Shown piece after piece: positions 52,427 to 61,126 of a DNA stretch of 64,000 bases (the stretch's first letter is position 1; every line of letters begins with the position of its first letter). The stretch is taken from contig NZ_JAGKIK010000002.1 of NCBI RefSeq assembly GCF_017897595.1, positions 124,001 to 188,000 of the forward strand, written 5' to 3'. This DNA is from Aquimarina sp. U1-2. Its GTDB lineage: Bacteria > Bacteroidota > Bacteroidia > Flavobacteriales > Flavobacteriaceae. The position numbers and the translations under genes were made by a program. The notes under the pieces are model-generated. The model searched no databases, had not been told where the DNA came from, and worked only from the letters and a program-made list of their open reading frames with translations.

Positions 52427-55028
52427 AAAACCTCTTTTAATTTTCCCATCTCCAACTACAGCTGAGAAGTCAAGAAAATTTGGCTCCTCTGGCAATCTCT
52501 TTTTCCCTTCTAAGGGTAGGCAAATAGAACGTCATGAGGATAAAATAACTGAATTAGAAAGAGTACTTACCAATAAATCTGCTGCTTTACAACAAGAGGC
52601 TGGGAACATAATACCAGAGATGATCTTGGTATTAGAAACTGTTGGTGAAATTAGTGATTTTTTCAAAGCAGTAAGAAAAACCCCAGGAATGAAGTTTTTA
52701 GCCGAGTATGAATCTGAAATTGATCCAGATGAGGATTTTTATATTCTTGACGATAATGGCAATAAGACAGATAAGTCAGTTGACTCTCGGTTTTATTTGA
52801 CGATGACCAATCAAGAAGCTCTTAGAGAACTTCAAAAATATTGGAAAGAATACAAGAAAGACAAGCAACAACAAGACTTTAGGCGTGGTACAACTAACTT
52901 CAGAACTCTTTTTGAGCAGTTAAGAGACATTAGACCCTATAATATAGAAGACAGAGTTCGAGACACAGGTATTCAAGATTATATAGACGAAATAAAAGCT
53001 TATGATCATGATATTGTCAAGTTTGAAATAGAACTGGCTTATAGAGAAGATCAGCAGCAAAATGAAAATGCTTATCAAGAGGTAGTGAGATTACTTCATC
53101 TAAATGAGGGGAATGAAGTAGCAGGTTCCAGAGTTGTTATTTCGCAAATCCAATATCATGCATTTATTGCAGAAGCTCCGATACAAGCTTTTGATAATTT
53201 AACAGAAAACACTAACATTTCTTTTCTGAAATCTCAACAAATTTTGTTCTTCCGACCTGTAGGGCAAATTATTTTTGAGACTCCTGCAGAAGAACTACAG
53301 CTTCCTACTATTGAAGAGCCCGAAGATAATCAGGTCAATGGGCAACCGATAGCGGCTCTTTTGGATGGTTTACCATTAGAGAATCATGTATTACTTCAAA
53401 ATAGAATTCAAGTTGATGATCCAGATGAGTTTGGCGTTAATTATCTCGGTAGCCAAAGGTATCACGGTACAGCAATGTCTTCGTTGATACTGCACGGAGA
53501 CTTAGATGATCTTAATTCGGTACCCTTAGATAGACCTTTGTATGTAAGGCCTATTATGAAACTAAACTCTGGGTTTAATCCAGGTGAATCTCTGCCTGAT
53601 GATATATTACCAATCGATTTGGTTCATAGAGCCATTATTAGGATGAAAATAGGAGAAGGAGAAACTCCACCAACTGCACCATTAGTAAAAATTATTAATT
53701 TTTCAATAGGAGATGCTTTTAGACCTTTTCATTCTAACATCAGTTCCTGGGCAAAACTTCTTGATTGGTTAGCTGGGGAATATGACTTGCTATTTATTGT
53801 GAGCGCAGGAAATCATGCTGATGACATTACATTAGAAATTCCAGAAGCTGAATTTGATAATTTATCGGAGGATCAAGTTCAGAAATTAGCTTTAGAAGAA
53901 ATAGTAAAAACAAATTATAGTCGAAAAATTCTTACTCCTGCGGAGTCTATTAACGCGTTAACAGTTGGCGCTTCTCATTATGATTCATCCAAAATCGCAA
54001 ATTTATATCAAAGAAAAAATATTATAAACTCTTCTGAACTCTTGTCTCCCATAAGTAGGATAGGGTTCGGTTACAAACGTAGTATAAAGCCAGAAATATT
54101 AATGCCTGGAGGTAGAAAGCTCTACAGGAAAGCTCCAATACAAAATGATGCTAATAAGACTACCTTGAGGATAGAAACAACTCCATTTACTGCAAATCCT
54201 CCAGGTAGTAGAAGTGCGTTACCTGGTGCAGAAGGGCGAGTTGATGCAACAGGTTATCTTTGTGGAACAAGTAATTCAGCAGCTTTAACTACTCGGCTGG
54301 CTGTTCAGCTATATGAAGTTCTACTTACTCTAACCAATGAAGAAGGAAGAACAGTCATTGATACTGGTTTTTTCACGGTAATTATTAAAAGTTTGCTTGT
54401 GCATAGCGCAAGTTGGGGTGAAAAATCGTCTTTGCTTTTAGACCTGATCAAAAACCTACCAGGTACAGCAGCAAATACGTCAAAGAAAAATATTTTACCC
54501 TATCTAGGTTATGGACACGTTGATCCTCAAAGAATACTTTATTCTACTGATAAAAGGGTAACTCTGTTAGGTTACGGAAAACTATCTAGCGGGGGCGCTC
54601 ATCTCTATCGCTTTCCTTTGCCACCATCCCTAAGTACAGATAAGATTGAAAAAAGATTGACTATTACTCTTGCGTATCATAGTCCCCTTAATTTTAATAC
54701 GCGAAAATATCGTAAAGCTCAACTTTATTTTGATAATGTAACCCATAACGGACATCTTGATCTTTCTAGGTCTTACTATGATTTTAGAACAACTCAATTA
54801 GGTACCACCCAGCATGATATATTACAAGGTGATAAAGCAGATGTATTTATAGACAATGATTACCTAGAAATAAAAGTAAACTGTAGGGAAGATGCTTCTG
54901 GTTTAGAGAAAACATTTCTTGTAAAATATGGATTAGCAGTTACACTTGAGGTAAAAGAGGATGTTGATATAACAATTTATGAAGAAATAAAACAACGTCT
55001 GCAGACACGTATCCGACCTACAACTTAA
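52419..55028 (+). CDS. Subtilisin-like S8 serine protease, IetS-like
   Basis: An 869-aa cytoplasmic subtilase without a signal peptide. The catalytic triad is in place: Asp316 in AALLDGLP, His349 in RYHGTAMSS and Ser618 in CGTSNSAAL; the oxyanion Asn465 is in SAGNHAD. About 300 residues precede the catalytic domain and about 200 follow it. The absence of an export signal and the overlap with the AAA gene fit a toxin-like protease kept in check by the ATPase until infection, as proposed for IetAS. Confidence 0.9.
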   Translation: MAKKPLLIFPSPTTAEKSRKFGSSGNLFFPSKGRQIERHEDKITELERVLTNKSAALQQEAGNIIPEMILVLETVGEISDFFKAVRKTPGMKFLAEYESEIDPDEDFYILDDNGNKTDKSVDSRFYLTMTNQEALRELQKYWKEYKKDKQQQDFRRGTTNFRTLFEQLRDIRPYNIEDRVRDTGIQDYIDEIKAYDHDIVKFEIELAYREDQQQNENAYQEVVRLLHLNEGNEVAGSRVVISQIQYHAFIAEAPIQAFDNLTENTNISFLKSQQILFFRPVGQIIFETPAEELQLPTIEEPEDNQVNGQPIAALLDGLPLENHVLLQNRIQVDDPDEFGVNYLGSQRYHGTAMSSLILHGDLDDLNSVPLDRPLYVRPIMKLNSGFNPGESLPDDILPIDLVHRAIIRMKIGEGETPPTAPLVKIINFSIGDAFRPFHSNISSWAKLLDWLAGEYDLLFIVSAGNHADDITLEIPEAEFDNLSEDQVQKLALEEIVKTNYSRKILTPAESINALTVGASHYDSSKIANLYQRKNIINSSELLSPISRIGFGYKRSIKPEILMPGGRKLYRKAPIQNDANKTTLRIETTPFTANPPGSRSALPGAEGRVDATGYLCGTSNSAALTTRLAVQLYEVLLTLTNEEGRTVIDTGFFTVIIKSLLVHSASWGEKSSLLLDLIKNLPGTAANTSKKNILPYLGYGHVDPQRILYSTDKRVTLLGYGKLSSGGAHLYRFPLPPSLSTDKIEKRLTITLAYHSPLNFNTRKYRKAQLYFDNVTHNGHLDLSRSYYDFRTTQLGTTQHDILQGDKADVFIDNDYLEIKVNCREDASGLEKTFLVKYGLAVTLEVKEDVDITIYEEIKQRLQTRIRPTT

Positions 55029-55519
55029 ATTCTAAATCAGAAATCCATTCTTATCCGAACCAAAAATTGCCTTTCACCCTTCTTTTTTGAAAGGATATAA
55101 AAGAAAATCTACCGGTTCGTGACTTTCAAGGCAAAATAGTAGTTCAAACCCGATCTGTTTACCGGGTTTATGTCATTTACAACAAGAGAACTAAGAACCG
55201 AAAGCGTATGGTATAAACTGAGCAAAAAATACCGAAAAAAGGTAACGGTCTCGTGCATGAGCAGTAGCTGATTTTAAGCGACTACTTTTTAGGTTACAAT
55301 ATAATTTTTTAAAAGGAAAAGCGGATCAAGTTTGCACTTAAACCGCTATTGATTATACACCGTGTTGTATGCTGTTCTTTACAATCTCAACTTCGCTAAA
55401 TTCAATCCATAATGTCCATAATACTTAACAACAAAATTGGTTAGAACAGCTATAAAAGCAGACTACAATTACACCGACAATCAAAAAAAACCGTAACTTA
55501 TCGACTCCCATCTCGGGGG
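55029..55519. other. Intergenic region holding attC-like repeat copy 1
   Basis: No gene was found in this 491-bp gap. Repeat copy 1 occupies 55245-55372 (ACGGTCTCGTGCATGAGCAG at the start, GTGTTGTATGC at the end). The rest is AT-rich and without recognisable structure. The region lies downstream of the convergent minus-strand OMP gene and the plus-strand IetS-like gene. Confidence 0.6.
55245..55372. repeat. attC-like repeat, copy 1 of 3
   Basis: 128 bp. Shares with copies 2 and 3 the start ACGGTCT...TATGAGCAGTAGC..GATTTTAAG and the end AACCGCTATT..TTATACACCGTGTTGTATGC. See the entries at 56835 and 61006. Confidence 0.65.
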
Positions 55520-55975
55520 CTAAAACTTAAATGAATAGCTGATACTTGGGGTTGGGTTGATTTGTAAATCTTGCCCATCAGCAGCTAAAGCAATGATACC
55601 TATTCGAAAGTTCAAGCCTTTCCAGGCGTACCATCGGAAACCAGCTTCAACGCCTAATGCGTTTTTATCTTCATAGTCCCTGGTCAATCCTCTTAAATAA
55701 GAAGCACCAACGTAAAAGGAAGAAGGAATGTCTTTCTCATCAACCGGAAAGAACCAATAAGATAACCCTGCTTTCAGAAATTCAGTTGTTACTCCGCTTT
55801 CAAAGTTGGTTGGGTAATAGCCAGCGTGAACCGATACCTGATTTCGCTGATATTCTAAACCAATGGAAGGATTTCTAAACCCATTGATACTTATCGTTTG
55901 TTTTGGAAATTTTTCTTGTGTAAAGGCTTTGCTTGCAATGGTGAGCAATACAGCCAACAAAACATTCTTTAGCAT
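55520..55975 (-). CDS. Outer-membrane beta-barrel-like protein
   Basis: A 151-aa protein with a signal peptide (MLKNVLLAVLLTIASKAFTQ) and alternating strands that end in an aromatic residue (PTPSISYSFKF), typical of a small outer-membrane barrel or a porin-like domain. No specific family was recognised. It lies 84 bp downstream of a Crp/Fnr-type regulator gene in the same direction, so the two probably form one unit. Confidence 0.75.
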   Translation of the reverse strand: MLKNVLLAVLLTIASKAFTQEKFPKQTISINGFRNPSIGLEYQRNQVSVHAGYYPTNFESGVTTEFLKAGLSYWFFPVDEKDIPSSFYVGASYLRGLTRDYEDKNALGVEAGFRWYAWKGLNFRIGIIALAADGQDLQINPTPSISYSFKF

Positions 55976-56059
55976 ATCATAATTTTTATTTGTTACGCTG
56001 TAAAGTTCTGTCTGCTAGAATTTATCCCACAGGACAAATGTCTGAAAATGTAGGTGTAT

Positions 56060-56653
56060 TTAAATTTTCGCTCTTAGCCTGCTCAAATGTCTTGGGGTCA
56101 TACCGAGCATTGATGCAATATATTGCAAGGGCACTTGTTGTAAAATTTCGGGTTCTTCTTGCATCAATTGTTTATACCGCTGTTCTGCTGTTAGGGTAAT
56201 AAGGTCAAATTTTGCCTTATCTATACAGCATAGCTGATATTCAATAAGCTGAATATAAAAGTCTTTAAAAGATGCTATTTCTTCCTGTAGGGAAAGAATA
56301 TCTTTCTTGGTTATAACCCAAAGACAAGATGGATTTATGGCCTTAACGTTTTCTCTGGAAGGTTTCTCAGTTAAATAACTAAGTAAAGATGCTACAAACG
56401 TATTTGGTAGTGAAATATAATTTGTTCGTTCATCACCTTGTTGATTTGTAGAATAAAATTGAAACTGTCCAAATTCTAGATAGCCAATTTCTGAAGTGTA
56501 ACTTCCTTCACTGACAAAGAATTCCCCTTTGTCAAAAGTTCTTTTTTGAAAGCATTGCGTGATGCTTTTCACTTCCGATTCGCTAAATCCAACGCTACTA
56601 AAGTATATTTCTAGGCTGTTCAATTTTGAAGTTTGAATGTTGTCAAATGGCAT
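56060..56653 (-). CDS. Crp/Fnr-family transcriptional regulator
   Basis: A 197-aa regulator with an N-terminal cyclic-nucleotide-like beta roll (FDKGEFFVSEGSYTSEIGYL) and a C-terminal winged helix (QYIASMLGMTPRHLSRLRA). The start ATG (MPFDNIQTSKLNSLEIYF) lies 3 bp from a large GC-rich palindrome. It probably controls the downstream outer-membrane protein gene. Confidence 0.9.
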   Translation of the reverse strand: MPFDNIQTSKLNSLEIYFSSVGFSESEVKSITQCFQKRTFDKGEFFVSEGSYTSEIGYLEFGQFQFYSTNQQGDERTNYISLPNTFVASLLSYLTEKPSRENVKAINPSCLWVITKKDILSLQEEIASFKDFYIQLIEYQLCCIDKAKFDLITLTAEQRYKQLMQEEPEILQQVPLQYIASMLGMTPRHLSRLRAKI

Positions 56654-56656
56654 ACA

Positions 56657-56834
56657 ATGTGCGGGCGGCTATGGCGTGTTCTTTTGTGCAAAATAGTAAT
56701 TTTGCTTCAAAAGTATGCGTTATAGCAGCCAGTTCTTGTCCGTTCTCCCGCTTTTCGCGGGGAGCGGGCGTGGACTGGCGCGGAGCCGCCCGCACATTCG
56801 AGTCCATACGGAGCGTAGCGGAGTATGGACTCGA
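56657..56834. repeat. GC-rich nested palindromes
   Basis: A perfect 14-bp inverted repeat, ATGTGCGGGCGGCT (56657-56670) and AGCCGCCCGCACAT (56784-56797), encloses smaller stems (CTCCCGC/GCGGGGAG, CCAGT/ACTGG). It is followed by a perfect 12-bp pair, TCGAGTCCATAC (56798-56809) and GTATGGACTCGA (56823-56834). The GC content is far above the surroundings. The block abuts repeat copy 2, and no gene is present in 56654-56978. Confidence 0.7.
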
Positions 56835-56962
56835 ACGTTTTTGTATATGAAAAGTAGCAGGGTTTACTAACGGACTTTTCGGTTTGGTACTGCCTTAAAT
56901 TTATAAAATTCATTTTCGATTAAGTACTTAAACCGCTGTTTTTTGTATACGGTGTTGTGTGC
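56835..56962. repeat. attC-like repeat, copy 2 of 3
   Basis: 128 bp. Diverged from copies 1 and 3 (start ACGTTTTTGTATATG, then AGTAGCAGG), with the conserved end AACCGCTGTT and GTATACGGTGTTGTGTGC. It lies 17 bp past the stop of the SDR gene. Confidence 0.6.
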
Positions 56963-56978
56963 TGGTTTATTTGTCTTT

Positions 56979-57686
56979 TTATTTCCTATTCGGATTAGTA
57001 GCCCAAACTTCGGCACTAGGTATGAAGCCAATATCACTTAAGGATAGCATTGCTAAAATAGTATGAGCTATTTCAGAAGGTTTAAGTTTATAAGTTGTGT
57101 TTTTCAATTCTAAGCCCGCTTTTTCAATAAAATCTGTTACTACTTCGCTAGGGTTTACTTGAGCTACTCTAATATTATGAGGGCGTAATTCTGCGCGCCA
57201 ACATTCAGTTAAACCTGTTACTGCAAATTTGCTTGCTACGTAAGCAGAGCCAGTTTGAAAACCTCTAACAGCAGCAGTAGAACCTATATTTATAATATTT
57301 CCGTATTGTGCCTTTATAAAATGTTTTGCAGCTTCTCTCCCTGCTAAAAACAAACCTTTGGTATTTACTTCCCATTGGTTTTGAAAATCCTTTAACGTGG
57401 TTTCTGTTAAAAGTGTAAGCGAGCCAATTCCTGCATTATTGATAAGTACATTTATAGTTCCCATACTTTTTATAGCAAAATCAAAAAGCGCTTTAACGTC
57501 TTCTTCTTTTGTAACATCTGCAACGAAACCTAAAGTGTCTAATTCTTTTATGGCTTTTTGAAGTTTAGCATCATTTCTACCAGAAATAACCACTTGTGCA
57601 CCATGTTTCTTTAAAACTTTTGCTGTTTCATAACCAATTCCACTAGTGGCACCTGTTATGATTACTTTTACATCATTTATATTCAT
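56979..57686 (-). CDS. SDR-family NAD(P)-dependent oxidoreductase
   Basis: A 235-aa short-chain dehydrogenase with TGATSGIGYETA near the N-terminus, NNAGIGS, the Ser in NIGSTAAV and the catalytic YVASK. It is cytoplasmic. The substrate is unknown; SDRs of this size often reduce keto groups. It lies 12 bp downstream of the flavodoxin-like gene, and both are downstream of an AraC gene, forming a three-gene unit. Confidence 0.92.
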   Translation of the reverse strand: MNINDVKVIITGATSGIGYETAKVLKKHGAQVVISGRNDAKLQKAIKELDTLGFVADVTKEEDVKALFDFAIKSMGTINVLINNAGIGSLTLLTETTLKDFQNQWEVNTKGLFLAGREAAKHFIKAQYGNIINIGSTAAVRGFQTGSAYVASKFAVTGLTECWRAELRPHNIRVAQVNPSEVVTDFIEKAGLELKNTTYKLKPSEIAHTILAMLSLSDIGFIPSAEVWATNPNRK

Positions 57687-57697
57687 TATTGTTGATT

Positions 57698-58291
57698 TTA
57701 TGAATTAATAATATGCCTATTTAAATGGTCTTCAAATCGTATAAAATCGTTTTTTATAGTTGGATTTTTCCAAACATCATAACAAACAAAGGTTGGAAGT
57801 GCTGTCATCCCTAAAAACCTAAAGTTCACGTGTTGAGGGAAAAACAAATCGTCTACGGACTTTCCTTGAAACAAATACTCGTCTTCATTATTAAATGCAC
57901 CATTTGGTGCGTTAAATGTTAGCGAAAGCATATATTTTGAACCATTTAAGCTTCCACCAGTTCCATAATTTATTTCTGGGTTTTCTTCATTTCTACCATC
58001 ATATAAACACAGTTTACCTGTCATTCCTGCAGTAAAAACTTCATCTATATATTTTTTATAACCCCAAGTTATTCCCATCCAATTAACTGGCGTTTGTAAC
58101 ACTATTATATCTGCCCAAATGTGCTTGTCAACTTCCTCTTCTATAGTGTAATCTTCTGATATAATGGTGGTTTTTACTTCAAAATTATTGGCTTCAAATT
58201 GCTGTTTTGCTTTTTCAACAAGAGATGCGTTAAGTTTACCTTCAGAAAAAGCGTTAGGTTGAAAACCATTAACTATTAATATTTTTTTCAT
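57698..58291 (-). CDS. NAD(P)H-dependent oxidoreductase, MdaB/flavodoxin-like fold
   Basis: A 197-aa protein of the flavodoxin-fold quinone-reductase group. It starts MKKILIVNGFQPNAFSEGKL, shows the FMN-contact segment LQTPVNWMGITWGYKKYIDEV-like region (LQTPVNWMGITWGYKKYIDE) and GTGGSLNGSKYMLSLTF. MdaB-like enzymes reduce quinones by two electrons. It lies 12 bp before the SDR gene in the operon order. Confidence 0.9.
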   Translation of the reverse strand: MKKILIVNGFQPNAFSEGKLNASLVEKAKQQFEANNFEVKTTIISEDYTIEEEVDKHIWADIIVLQTPVNWMGITWGYKKYIDEVFTAGMTGKLCLYDGRNEENPEINYGTGGSLNGSKYMLSLTFNAPNGAFNNEDEYLFQGKSVDDLFFPQHVNFRFLGMTALPTFVCYDVWKNPTIKNDFIRFEDHLNRHIINS

Positions 58292-58377
58292 TATAATTTA
58301 CATTTTTATTTATTTGGCAAAAGTAAATTAATGATTAAGAGCAATTGCTAAACAAATTACTGCAAGAATGAAACGTT

Positions 58378-59238
58378 TTACTTATTTCTAAATTTAGAGG
58401 GTGTAAATCCTGTTTTATTCTTAAAAAAACGCGTGAAATAGGTTGGATAATCAAAGCCTAAGCTGTATGCTATTTCATTAACGTTTAGTTTAGTGTCGGA
58501 TAATTTTACCTTGGCAACTCTAATGATATGGTCGTGGATATGGTCTAACGGTGGACGTCCAGTAAAATGCTTAATAACATCACCAAAATAGTTAGTTGAT
58601 AAGTTCGCTTTTTCAGCAAAATGGTTAACAGATGGTAATTTGTAGTTTTCAGTTCCGTCGTTAAAATAGTCTTGTAAATGACGTTTAAATTCTATTACAA
58701 TTTTATTATATATGTCTTGCCTAGTTTCAAATTGTCGTTTGTAAAATGAATGTATGTAGGACAAAATGAGTTTAGAATAAGAGAGTAGTATATCTTCTGA
58801 AAAATTTGTTTTTGAAAATTCGTTATAAGCCATTTCAAATATGCCAGTCAATAAATCTTCTTCATCTTGGTTAAGAAATAGAGCTTCATGTTTATCATAA
58901 CCTGAAAAATTATAGGTTTTCGCATAATCGTTAAAGATTTTTTTATTGATTAGAATATGATAGCCTTTCCAAGGTTTTTTCAAACTCCATTCTGCAATAG
59001 TGTCTGGTGCATCGAAATAAGCAAACGAGTATCTTCCATCATATGGTGTTTTTCCAAAGTCTTCAATAGATTCAAAATTTGTTTTCAGAGCCAAAAAATA
59101 AAAATCAATTGAAATTGGTTTTGAAGATAAAAGCAGGTTGTGATGTTCTTCATATTTAGTAATATGAATGGTGTCGCTTTTATAATTTTCTATATTAAAA
59201 TACTTTAAAAAAGAAGCTATTTTAAACTTTGGAATCAA
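58378..59238 (-). CDS. AraC-family transcriptional regulator
   Basis: A 286-aa regulator with a C-terminal double HTH (KANLSTNYFGDVIKHFTGR and IAYSLGFDYPTYFTRFFKN). The frame starts with TTG (59238), 16 bp after a perfect -7 box TACCTTTG (59254-59261), and no ATG lies between them, so TTG is probably the true start. It precedes the quinone-reductase-like and SDR genes in the same direction and probably controls them. Confidence 0.9.
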   Translation of the reverse strand: MIPKFKIASFLKYFNIENYKSDTIHITKYEEHHNLLLSSKPISIDFYFLALKTNFESIEDFGKTPYDGRYSFAYFDAPDTIAEWSLKKPWKGYHILINKKIFNDYAKTYNFSGYDKHEALFLNQDEEDLLTGIFEMAYNEFSKTNFSEDILLSYSKLILSYIHSFYKRQFETRQDIYNKIVIEFKRHLQDYFNDGTENYKLPSVNHFAEKANLSTNYFGDVIKHFTGRPPLDHIHDHIIRVAKVKLSDTKLNVNEIAYSLGFDYPTYFTRFFKNKTGFTPSKFRNK

Positions 59239-59253
59239 GATGAATAATTTTTA

Positions 59254-59261
59254 CAAAGGTA
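59254..59261 (-). promoter_or_regulatory. -7 box for the AraC gene at 58378-59238
   Basis: TACCTTTG read on the minus strand fits the Bacteroidota TAnnTTTG box perfectly and supports the TTG start. Confidence 0.65.
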
Positions 59262-59348
59262 TAAATTGAAGATTTTAAGCAATTACAGATTTTAAGGAAA
59301 TGGTGAAACAAATTACTGTTATGTAAAACTTGCACACAACGGCAGTCT

Positions 59349-60999
59349 GTCTCAAAACCACCTTTAATTTGGCTTAAAGTTAGGCAAAAATCAAAGAGCG
59401 AAGATTTGGAACAGGTTTAAGTGATTTTAAGAATAGCTGTTCAATTTTGGTTAAAATGACTGTAAGGTGGGCAAATATTGGTTTCAATAGGCATTTTTGG
59501 TAGTCAGGATCATTTTTAATGGTTGTTTTATCACTATTTATGATGTTAATGAGTCTTTTGAGATTGTATACTATAGCAACCAGCCCGAAGTCTGCACTAG
59601 CTCTTGCGATAGTTTTTTTGGTCATTATGTGATCAAAACCCCATTGCCTTTTCATAGTTCCGAACGGATGCTCTACTATGGCCTGTCTTTTTTTGTATAG
59701 TTCTTGGTTTTCGGTCACATGTGCTTTGTTTTGCTCAATATATGGTGTAAACTCACTTCGTTGAATGATCTTTCCGTTTTGTGTTGCAGTCGTGCACGAT
59801 GCTCGTACCGGGCATTCTTTACAGGCTTTTGTTTTGTACTGTTTAAATCGGTAGTTTCTAGCTCTGTACCATGAGCCATTGGAAGTAAGGATGTTTCCTT
59901 GTGGGCAAGTGTAGGTATCTGTTGTAGGGTCGTAGTCGAAGTTTTCGGCATTGTAAGCGGGATCAGGAGCTTGGCTTTTTCGCCCAATGCCAGGTATGGC
60001 CACCAGTGTTTTAATATTTAAACGATTGGCAACGGCCAGTTCGCTCCCGGTATGATAGCCCTTGTCATAAAGGGCAGTAAATGTATTGGTTTGCAATATG
60101 GCCTTTGCCCGTTGTAGCATGTTGCCCATGGCCTTTTTATCATTTTGATTGGTGATTTTATAATCAATCAGTAGTTTATGATCTGAATCCACGGTGGTTT
60201 GTGCGGTATAGCATACTTCAGTAATAGTTCCTCTTACAATTTGGTGACGGCTCTCCGGGTCAGATGTAGAGATTTGCGGGTTTTTGGTAGTGGTGTCCTT
60301 CGCCAGTTGCTTTTGCAGATGCTCGTACTTAGTACGCTGCTGTTTTCTATGTTCAATTTGCTTTTCAACCTCTTGCTTTTGGTCGCCATCAGACTTGGCG
60401 AGTTCTTGATTGTGTTCTTCCAGCTTTTTATCAATATACTCCAGATGGCGTTGTACCTTTTTTGGGTTGTAATTGTTCTTTTTGCTGTTTTGCGCCCTGA
60501 GTTTAGTGGAGTCGCCTGCAATGAGTGTAGCCCCTATTAAATCATGGTTTTGTGCGATGGAAACCGTAGCCCTGAAAACCCTCTTGATCGCTTTTGGGTT
60601 ATCTTTTCTAAAGCGGTTGATGGTATTGTGATCCGGTTTGAGATTGCCCAACAGCCACATCACTTCAATATTACGGGTGCATTCCAGTTCAAGCCTGCGG
60701 GAAGACCGCATTTTGTTCATGTAGCCGTAAATATACAGTTTCAATAAATCTGCTGGATCGTACGGTGGATGACCTTGTTCTGGTAAATCAGTAAAACTTA
60801 AGTCTTGCAAGTTCAAAGAATCCACAAACTGATCGATAGCGCGAACCGAATTGTCTTCGCAAATCATATCATCAAGACAGGTAGTGTAGAGGGTGAGTTG
60901 GGTACGAGATTGCTTTTTGCGATATTCCATGCCTTAAATTAATCAAACTAAAAGTTCGAAAGAAATGAACTATGTTAATAATAGGTTAGGTTTTGAGAC
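59349..60999 (-). mobile_element. IS1182-family insertion sequence (1651 bp)
   Basis: The ends are GTCTCAAAACC and its complement GGTTTTGAGAC, an 11-bp terminal inverted repeat. A 5-bp duplication AGTCT flanks it (59344-59348 and 61000-61004). It contains one transposase gene. It lies within or at the edge of attC-like repeat copy 3. Confidence 0.88.
59380..60930 (-). CDS. Transposase, IS1182 family
   Basis: A 516-aa DDE transposase. It begins MEYRKKQSRTQLTLYTTCLD with the family's N-terminal domain (DPADLLKLYIYGYMNKMRSS and LECTRNIEVMWLLG), then LIAGDSTKLRAQNSKKNN, the Cys-rich insert (YTCPQGN, ACKECPVRASC) and a C-terminal VEHPFGTMKRQWGFDHIMTK. Its length is complete and the gene is intact, so the element may be active. 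Confidence 0.93.
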   Translation of the reverse strand: MEYRKKQSRTQLTLYTTCLDDMICEDNSVRAIDQFVDSLNLQDLSFTDLPEQGHPPYDPADLLKLYIYGYMNKMRSSRRLELECTRNIEVMWLLGNLKPDHNTINRFRKDNPKAIKRVFRATVSIAQNHDLIGATLIAGDSTKLRAQNSKKNNYNPKKVQRHLEYIDKKLEEHNQELAKSDGDQKQEVEKQIEHRKQQRTKYEHLQKQLAKDTTTKNPQISTSDPESRHQIVRGTITEVCYTAQTTVDSDHKLLIDYKITNQNDKKAMGNMLQRAKAILQTNTFTALYDKGYHTGSELAVANRLNIKTLVAIPGIGRKSQAPDPAYNAENFDYDPTTDTYTCPQGNILTSNGSWYRARNYRFKQYKTKACKECPVRASCTTATQNGKIIQRSEFTPYIEQNKAHVTENQELYKKRQAIVEHPFGTMKRQWGFDHIMTKKTIARASADFGLVAIVYNLKRLINIINSDKTTIKNDPDYQKCLLKPIFAHLTVILTKIEQLFLKSLKPVPNLRSLIFA

Positions 61000-61005
61000 A
61001 GTCTG

Positions 61006-61126
61006 ACGGTCTTGTGTATGAGCAGTAGCAGATTTTAAGTGACATAACTGTCCGATAGCACCGACCTTTGATTTATATTTTATATTTCAAAACAGCACTG
61101 AACCCGCTATTGCTTATACACAATGT
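61006..61126. repeat. attC-like repeat, copy 3 of 3, broken by a group II intron
   Basis: The left part begins ACGGTCTTGTGTATGAGCAG right after the IS duplication and reaches TATACACAATGT at 61126. The expected continuation of the GTT core (TACCAGC) resumes at 63011, after the intron. Confidence 0.6.
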
